This document shows positions 57,307 to 64,000 of a stretch of DNA of 64,000 nucleotides, one piece after another (within the stretch, counting starts at the first letter, position 1; each line of letters begins with the position of its first letter). The stretch spans positions 124,001-188,000 of the forward strand of contig WION01000066.1 in the NCBI GenBank assembly GCA_015039365.1, given 5' to 3'. Position numbers and translations under genes: made by a program. This stretch comes from Amanita rubescens (lineage: Eukaryota; Basidiomycota; Agaricomycetes; Agaricales; Amanitaceae). A model generated the notes under the pieces. It had not been told where the DNA came from. It was given only the letters and a program-made list of their open reading frames with translations, and made no database searches.

Positions 57307-58120
57307 ACTCGCCCGGATCCCAATCCCCTCTTCGAACTTCATTGATTTATCCCAAAAATATTCACCAAATAATTAACAAGAGCAACATACACGATACACA
57401 TGTGCGAGCGAAACCGTCCTTTCTTTTTACCTATCCCTCCTTTTTTCTTCTTTGTGTATACCTTGGTAACTTACACCATTTATTTTCAGCCAACCTTCGA
57501 AATTGTATCACTAGGTAGTCTTGAACCGCAAGACGTTTTTCCTTGCCTTACTTAAATTCGCCCCCCACTTTAAAACTTTTTTCTAATTTGTATGTATTTC
57601 TAACCGTTTTAGAAGCTTTTTTTCTTTCTTTTTTTTAAAGTTTCTTTTCTCTCCTTTGATTGTTGTTTGTTGGAATAATGACTTTATATCGTCAAAGGGC
57701 TGCCGCTTGGGTCGGCACGCACTTGGGGCGAAAAAAGTCGGGTAGGAATGGTGTTTTGATTATTGGGTCGAGGTGGCATACGTGTACGGTGAGTAGAATG
57801 TATGTGATTGGATTGAAGATCTACGTGCTTTGTTTCTTGCTTACTTGTATACGCTCATACCCCAGTGTTTTTACGTATTTCAATGCAATAGTATCATGGT
57901 TACGTTGCAATTGCGCGAGTGTCTACCCGTTAAAGATGCTACCATCAATGCTCAATGACTCGGATGAGTCACCGTTACGCAAAACCTCGAAACTGGGTTT
58001 TGCAAGGTGTTGCATTGCCTTAACCACCTTTCGAGCTAGGTAGCAAATTGCTCAGTGACCCTCATTAACGCGGAGACATAATATTTACCGATGAAATAGA
58101 TGGAACTAAACGAACCGAGC
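57307..58120. other. 3' flank of HMG gene, no gene
   Basis: Pyrimidine-rich, with T runs at 57420-57450 and 57610-57650 typical of 3' untranslated sequence. The open frame at 57660-58043 contains no recognisable domain and is not supported. Confidence 0.45.
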
Positions 58121-58539
58121 TCAACGAACATCCGATTGAGAGGTTGGTTTGCAATTTTTGCGTTTCAAGTGCCTGCGTAACGCGCGCTTTCCGTGGAATG
58201 ATTTTAAGCATATCGCACATTCGAGTTTCCGGTGGATTAGCGGGTCTTTCATGTGACGTCGCAGGTCCCTCTCCTTTTTAAAATACCTGCGACAGTCAAC
58301 GCACTCTGGCCGGGTTTTGCGCGGGGTCAATGCCATTACATTGTTGCCAGAAGTCATGGAGCCATGCTCGTCATTTTGCACTGGAGGCATACCAGACCAT
58401 ACCGGCTATAGGGATTAGCTTGTTGTCACGTCAAACCAGAGGCCTTTGGGAGGTCACTTACATCAAAGCCTACCAGGTTAAATGGGGGTGGTTTTGTAGC
58501 GTCAGCCATAAGACTGTCCTCGTCATTTTGACCCGCCAT
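58121..58539 (-). CDS. small C2H2-type zinc-finger protein
   Basis: About 120 residues in two exons. Exon 1 (ATG 58539) reads MAGQNDEDSLMADATKPPP; a short intron (GTAAGTG to CTATAG) leads to the main exon. Two adjacent fingers follow: CVDCRRYFKKERDLRRHMKD with a second His six residues later, and CAICLKSFHGKRALRRHLKR followed by KNC, i.e. a C2HC variant. The protein ends soon after at PTSQSDVR. Likely a nucleic-acid-binding protein. The acidic, short N-terminus leaves no other domain. Frame and splice sites are intact. Confidence 0.75.
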
Positions 58540-58609
58540 GATGACATCACCCTCTGAGAGCCAGAAACTATCCGGAGACGAACTGATGACAAGGGCAGCG
58601 GTATGAAGC

Positions 58610-60873
58610 TCATGCTGCGCGAAAGTTTTCCAATTTAAGCTCTTTAACCTGAGATGAAAAATTACATCTTACTTGCGGTTTTGAGTCTAACTGTACGCTG
58701 TTATGGTAGATCAAAGCAGGAAAAAGAGCACCGGGGGACAGATTTACTTCACTAGAACCACGCTGCCTATACAAATAATAAATATTCCGAAACTTACAAC
58801 AAAATATACCAGATCCGTCACCATAAATATCAGTCATTGCCTTGTACGACCGCCTCACGTTCTCTAACAAGCCATAGATGTTAGGATTTATAGGGTCGTC
58901 CATAAAATCCTCCAGCAGACTCAGTTTCTTGTTCATTAGGCAGGACGGTACGTGCTTACATCTGGTAACTGATCACACCATACATTGTCATGCACGAGAG
59001 CTACACTGGCCTCCGGTTTCTGTTTTGATAAGGTCACAACTCCGCAATGAAAATAACAAGTAAATCCCACCAGGTGCAAAAGCATGACATTGATTGGATC
59101 GGAAGGATGGAGCTAATATAATGAGTTCAACCAAATGAAGGAGCTCGAGCATAATATAGACGATACGTACGGGGACTGTTTCTTTGAATTCTTCCTTCAG
59201 TATAACTTGTCCGAGCCATGACCCTGGTCTATGTGGGTTCCCAAATGCCTCGGTCACCTTCGTTGTGATCGGTTGGAGTGCCACCGTATTACTATCGCTG
59301 CTCGGACTTTGATGGAGCAAATAGGTTTGGCTACTCTCCATCTTGTGCGTCCGAGAACGAGTTGTTGTCCGTGTGGATGGCGGAGGGGGGGACACTCCAT
59401 CCTGGCATGTGACATCAATGGCATTTAACTTGTCCCAAATGTCCGGTCGAAGCATGATTTTAAAGCCGCGCAAAAAAACACACTGATTCGGCTCATCATC
59501 GTCGAGGAGAACTATATCCTTTGGTTTCGGTCCTACTCTTGCATCTGTCTTGCCCCGATATTTCCATTGACACGTTTCTGAGTCGAAAATAGCGCGATGG
59601 TCATTATTGGCTACCGCATTCCCATAGAAGACCGCAATGCCCCAGTTCTTGGACTTGGTGCACTCCGTAACAAAATAAAGAGATCCGTTGGAGACATCCC
59701 TGCCGCCTTCGTTCAACGCATACTCGTACCAACTGGCGGCACAACGAGCGGCCTGCCTCCCTAACTGACGGATATTCCTTGCTTCATAGACAGTGGCACC
59801 TGTAGGCAGAGCGAGAATGGCTCCTTTGGTTGAACATTGAAAAGCAGAAGACCTAGATACGCTCCTGAAAATGGCCCGTACACCATAATGTGTAATACGT
59901 ACGAATCATGGTCGTCAATTTCACTGACATGGGTACTGTGCAAACATATACCAGGATCGAACTCGTCTCTATCTCTCTTGACCGCATTGAACAACTGAAA
60001 GCCGTCAGGAAGTATGAATGGATTAACACCGGCATCTGACGGATCATTGTGTTTGCAAGCGTTGAATAGAAAGTCGAAAGCACCGTTTGCGGTTATTATA
60101 CCGACGTCTCCGACTCTTACTCCTTTCTTCCGATATCCGGCCGAGAGACCTCGGGATGGCGTGGGCATGTAGAGGGGGTAACCTGCCCCGTGAATCATCA
60201 TCTCGAGGGAATAGACGTGACTACGGGTATGGGCCCTGTATGAATATGCTTTCTGCACAATATGTAGGATGATCAAGCGAAAGGCTGAATCGATCACTTA
60301 CCGAGCTACTCGCCTCTGATTCGAATGCATTGTCGGGCTAAAACAATGTGTAACGCGAAATATAAGGTCACGAAATAACGGAAGACAAACATCAGGAGGT
60401 GTAGGGACGGGCGCTTGTGGTAGTCAGATAGATAGAAGCAAAAAAGGACAAGGTACAGACTCGGTTGTCGAGCAACTGTAACCATAGGCTCTCCGCTACC
60501 GGACCCACTATTACCCTGGGCGGCGGATGTTTCTGGATGTTGACTCTGTTCATTAGACTCTGCGATCATATGATGATGGCGACAATGCCAGCCAGCATAT
60601 CAGCAAATGTGGCCTCTGATAATTGACATCGTCAGACAGACCTTGAGCACCCCCCTGGTCAATATGTGATACACTCGATATCAAACGTTCCAGTACGACT
60701 ACAACGCCGGCATTGATGTGGTTTTCTGATATATTCAACTTGTTATTGTCGCCCATGTCGAACATTGGGCAGTTGCTGACAATAAAATCTTTGGCATTAT
60801 GCCACCAGTTGCGGCGCGTTTGGGCTTCTGCGGAGTCTGTTGAATGCTTCGCGCCGCTGTTGGAGTTTGACAT
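58610..60873 (-). CDS. unknown-family protein, copy 3 (intact)
   Basis: Third and cleanest copy of the family at 10737 and 16000, here without a DUF6593 extension. It starts at ATG 60873: RRNWWHNAKDFIVSNC and GDNNKLNISENH. The first intron region is much shorter than in the other two, lacking the 200-bp block. Then come an exon SNEQSQHPETSA, FESEASSS, the core GAFDFLFNACKHNDPSDAGV, DPGICLHSTHVSEID, LPTGATVYEARNIR, ASWYEYALNEGGRDV, NGSLYFVTECTKSKNWGIAV, EPNQCVFLRGFKIML, WLGQVILKEEF, LVHDNVWCDQLP, LLEDFMDDPINPNI, and a tail ending LKLENFRAA. No stop or frameshift. About 560 residues. Function unknown; no signal peptide or membrane span. Confidence 0.75.
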
Positions 60874-61174
60874 ATGACGAAGACTTGTATAGTGATGTTA
60901 AGCCAAGGTGCACGAGGTTGGAGCATGCCAGGGCGATGTCAAGTTCCACATTTGGCTCGGATGAGCGTCTATTTCATGGGAACTTATTCCTAACCTGGAA
61001 CTTATTTATTTACGGTTTGGCATTGTTCATTTTATTTCCGTGATCGGTCATTTTGCGATTCAACACCGTATGATGGGGCACATACACTATCAAGACATCG
61101 TCGTAGTTACATGGCAGGAGAAAAACTCGAGTTACCAGTGACGCGCCAGTCGTAACGCGTGCCTCGGATGCCGT
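60874..61174. other. intergenic
   Basis: Upstream side of the family gene. Nothing recognisable. Confidence 0.4.
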
Positions 61175-61960
61175 TCAAACATAATAATCGACTTTTGCCA
61201 ACCAGCCACGAAATACAAATTTCATAGATGATGGGCCTCTGTAGATCCTTGAGTTATCACCAACGATTCCATCGGAGGATGAAGATACCAAGGATGTTGA
61301 AGTCGACGAGTTCACGTTATCGGTAACGTCAGCCCTAGAATAACATTAGGACTAAGGAAAGATGGTGTAATAATGGAATAAACATACGTGTAGATGGCAT
61401 AGTCGAAGTTGACGTAGGTCATGTTCGGCGCTCCGCTCGTCGAGATCACAAATTCGTGCTGAGAATTGCTTAAACCGCTACCGCTAAACACGATAGCATT
61501 GTATTGAATATCCTGAACAGCTTCACCATCATTAGGCTGGTAAGAAAAAGCGCCCATGTGATTGCCATCGATGGTAAAACTGCACTCTGTGCTCGTCGGA
61601 ACACTGAGTATATCACCCATGAAGAATACCCAGATGGAAACGCCTGTGAAGGTTGGTAGGTATTCAAATCATGCAAAGTTGGGGAACCGCAAGCAGGGAG
61701 AGAAAGATTCGAACCTGTGAAAGAGAACGTGATGTTCATGTTCTTAGTGCTTGAACCATATACCGCAGCCGTCCATGCGTGGTCCTAGGCCAAGGACGTG
61801 GTTGGCTGAACGAAACATCGAGTCTCATTGCAGCTCGGACCAAACCAAATGTCGCTGAGCTAGTGGACCGGTTTTTGGCCCAGCCGAGAGGTCGCCATAA
61901 GTCGATGCTTCTGTTGACAAGGGCCGCCTGAGTCGCGCAGACAAGAAGGAGAATGATCAA
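61175..61960 (-). pseudogene. decayed secreted/cell-surface protein gene
   Basis: Remnant of a common basidiomycete secreted protein with a beta-sandwich-like repeat region. ATG 61960 opens a signal peptide (MIILLLVCATQAALVNRSID). The following TYGD motif lies in another frame, and the next part (SDIWFGPSCNETRCF) in yet another, interrupted by two TAG codons. From HAWTAAVYGSSTKNMNITFS onward the frame is good: an intron, then FMGDILSVPTSTECSFTIDG, IQYNAIVFSGSGLSNSQHEF, NMTYVNFDYAIYT, an intron, and a Ser-rich tail ending at 61175. The usual transmembrane segment of relatives is missing. One frameshift and two nonsense codons near the N-terminus make it a pseudogene unless I misplace an intron. 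Confidence 0.65.
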
Positions 61961-63059
61961 ATCCTGAACGGCTCGTCTGACCGACGTGTATCGTGGTGGA
62001 AGTTAATGTCGCGAGCGCTGAGGGAGTTGAACAATCGCATAATGTAACTTGTCAAAGCGGAGACCAAAAGAGAATTGACTAAACTGGGCGACCGTTGATA
62101 CTCAAGCGAAGTTTCCCGCCCGGCCGCAGGCAGATACGGTACCTATAAGGGAGCGCGTGCGACAACAGGATAGAATACGTGCTTTACCAGAGACGTTGAC
62201 GTAATGGGCGATCGGGGGAAGACGCTGGTGCTGCGGACTGACTAGTACTGACTTCCTGAGCGATGTGGAAACACATAAAATTTATGAGGCAAGGTTCAAG
62301 CGGGCCGCTGCCGCTCGTCTATTGCGTCGGAGTTTCAACTTCATCCTTTTCCATTATTCTTTCACCGTATGTCTGAACGCCAGACTCATCCTCTGCCATA
62401 CCGAGCACGGTGAATTCAAAGAGTTACTTGCCGCCTAGCCTGTGATTCGACCTAAAGATGGGAAGAAGAAGACGCCAAAACCGAGACGCGCAAGAATCCC
62501 GAGGACTCTGATGGAATTGATCTGCTGGCACCTGCTAAACTGAAGCAAGAACCATCGACGGTACGTTCATTACCCCTTTATGAACGACAGATGGCGATCT
62601 ATTATATTTCAGCACTTTCTCAATAATGATATACACGAGGGAAATGTTTATTAGGTCGCCAGTCACCGGTCATAACTAGTAACTAGTCGTTAATCAAGTG
62701 ATTTCAGAAATGGCTCTCCCGTTCCGACCTTAAATTAGCATTGATCGAGTCAAGGCTTTATGTCGGAACAGTCAAGATCGCCTGCCTACCATCTGATCGT
62801 GCTGCCTTTCCCTTTGCCAGCAGTCTTGTATTAACTTATGGTGCTTAACAGTGAAACTTCCAGTTGAGGTGGACGGGCCCCCCAACATACCAACTTCATG
62901 ATTTGTATTTCCTTCACACTAGCAGAAGACCTCGTCATAAATCTGCATTCCATGTGCAGTCTAGTTAGGGCTCCAAAACATATTAAGCCAAAATGGCCAG
63001 TGATTCAGGTCACACCGTGACCCGTCGTTTTTTCCTACTTGCAATCCCGACTCGGGACA
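61961..63059. other. intergenic containing an HMG-gene fragment
   Basis: Contains the fragment described separately at 62384-62620. The remainder shows no gene. Confidence 0.45.
62384..62620 (+). pseudogene. fragment of the HMG-box gene
   Basis: About 240 bp related to 56394-56640 of the HMG gene: the strings gaattcaaagag, aaagatgggaagaa(g/a)aagacgcca, gatggaat(t/c)gat and ctgaagcaaga(a/g)cc(a/g)tcgacgg follow in the same order. It runs across the splice donor (GTACGTTA-like) into the start of the intron. The HMG box itself is absent, and internal indels break the frame. A genomic, not retro-transcribed, copy since intron sequence is included. Confidence 0.75.
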
Positions 63060-63840
63060 AAAACCATTTTGATTAGCACGCATATTATTGATAACATGTC
63101 AGCGGACCGTCAAACACTGTTGTAACGTGAAGAGGTAGGTGGTCTATCTCCCTATAGCTGTACATATATAATGCGGCCACCTAAATCCAAAAAACTCCAA
63201 TCTAGGCATTGAATGTTCCAACAGGAAACAGTTGGACCGAGCACCGGAATGTGATGTGCAAGCTTCAGGTGTGTAGCTATGAATGATGACGGACGAGGAA
63301 GACTGAGACACATATCACCTCGGATACAATTTGGGGTTTCGCTACCAAATTGCTGTATCGTAGAAATGTGAACCTTTTCTCGGCACCCCCGTCGCTCTTT
63401 CCCACTATGGAAGCCATTTTACATCGCGTTGAGGTCCAATCAAACACTGCTATTGATCAGATGACGAAATCTATACACAACCTGTCAGGAGTGACTTGGA
63501 CGCCGATGATCATGACCTCGATGACTTGACTGGACGGGATCCACGAAGTACCTACATAAGTTGGAATCAATCTTACCGACCTCGGGATTCTAGGGCTTGT
63601 ATTCAATGAGTTCGACGCTCCCAAATAGGTTTGGAATATCTCGATTTCCTAGGCAATGCCGTTATTCGCCGCTATGCATGATCTGTCTGGGAATCAATTA
63701 TTTCTTTCCTTCCTCGACTCTTCACTGCGGTGAAATTACGACTGTAAGCTGCTATAATATGGTGTATTGAAAATTCGAATGCTGTGGCATGGCCAGGTTA
63801 TAAAGCTTGCAAACTGGCAGCCGGAATGTCCAGATCACCA
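63060..63840. repeat. second copy of the dsRBD upstream module
   Basis: Matches 27510-28260 with indels and ends in caggttataaagcttgcaaa just before dsRBD gene 8. In this copy a segment of about 60 bp near 63200 is extra. No gene is supported inside. Confidence 0.6.
63798..63804 (+). promoter_or_regulatory. TATA box before dsRBD gene 8
   Basis: TTATAAAG, about 50 bp before ATG 63849; context identical to that before dsRBD gene 4. Confidence 0.55.
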
Positions 63841-63848
63841 AGAGCAAT

Positions 63849-64000
63849 ATGAGCGAACAGCAACAAGCGAAGAAGCCCGGTAAGTATCCTATATCCTATA
63901 AGATAGCCAGGATCGGTTAAGTATTTATATCCCTTACCGTAGACTATCGCATGTGGCTTAATAACTACGCCGGAAGGCATAAATTAGGAACAGTTGAATA
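63849..64000 (+). CDS. stand-alone dsRBD protein 8, cut by window end
   Basis: Starts MSEQQQAKKP, a leader like that of gene 3, followed by a 5' intron (GTAAGT to CCGTAG) and DYRMWLNNYAGRHKLGTVE, where the window ends. It therefore belongs to the gene 1/3/6 subgroup, although its upstream DNA is that of gene 4. The second half of the domain, with helix 2, lies outside. Confidence 0.7.

Noticed and set aside
1..64000. CRISPR arrays, bacterial operons, ribosome binding sites
   Set aside because: The sequence is intron-rich and eukaryotic; no regularly spaced direct repeats were seen.
1..64000. Intact LTR retrotransposons or DNA transposases
   Set aside because: No reverse transcriptase, integrase or transposase motifs were noticed in any open frame.

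Overview
The window looks like nuclear DNA of a filamentous basidiomycete, most likely a mushroom-forming Agaricomycete. The genes are cut by many 45-65 bp GT-AG introns, and several protein types are typical of that class: DUF6593, a MATA_HMG-type regulator, large P450 and APH-kinase families, and 7-TM receptor-like proteins. I cannot name the species. All exon joins below were read by eye from reading frame, splice signals and comparison between copies inside the window.

Layout. 0-4 kb: decayed tandem repeats, then a P450 gene (-). 4.6-18.4 kb: a locus built by repeated partial duplication. It holds one complete DUF89/ARMT1-like damage-control phosphatase gene (-), an N-terminal half copy and an internally deleted copy of it, an APH-like kinase gene, and two copies of a large uncharacterised gene family (+). 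The first family copy reads in frame into a DUF6593 domain; the second carries one nonsense codon. 18.4-31.1 kb: accessory DNA with six short stand-alone double-stranded-RNA-binding (dsRBD) proteins, interrupted by a conserved unknown gene at 19.5 kb, a frameshifted GFA-type gene at 21.4 kb and a block of diverged repeats. 32.6-34.1 kb: an F-box gene. 37.3-38.9 kb: a BBE-like flavin oxidase. 39.2-40.3 kb: a repeat-rich element with a tRNA-like B box. 40.7-42.8 kb: a second P450 (+). 43.8 kb: a seventh dsRBD gene. 45.1-48.1 kb: two 7-TM genes tail to tail.

From 48.6 to 57.3 kb the character changes to compact core genes: an aldo-keto reductase (with a defect), ATP synthase subunit g, PHO88/SND3, the TORC2 effector SLM1 and a large HMG-box regulator. 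After 58 kb accessory DNA returns: a C2H2 protein, a third and intact copy of the unknown family, a decayed secreted protein, a fragment of the HMG gene, and an eighth dsRBD gene cut by the window end.

The most interesting content is the set of dsRBD mini-proteins. They are about 80-125 residues, share one intron position inside the domain, several have a TATA-type promoter, and two share a duplicated upstream module. They have diverged at the residues that normally contact dsRNA. They could be adaptors, competitors or decoys for RNA-silencing proteins, but that is inference.
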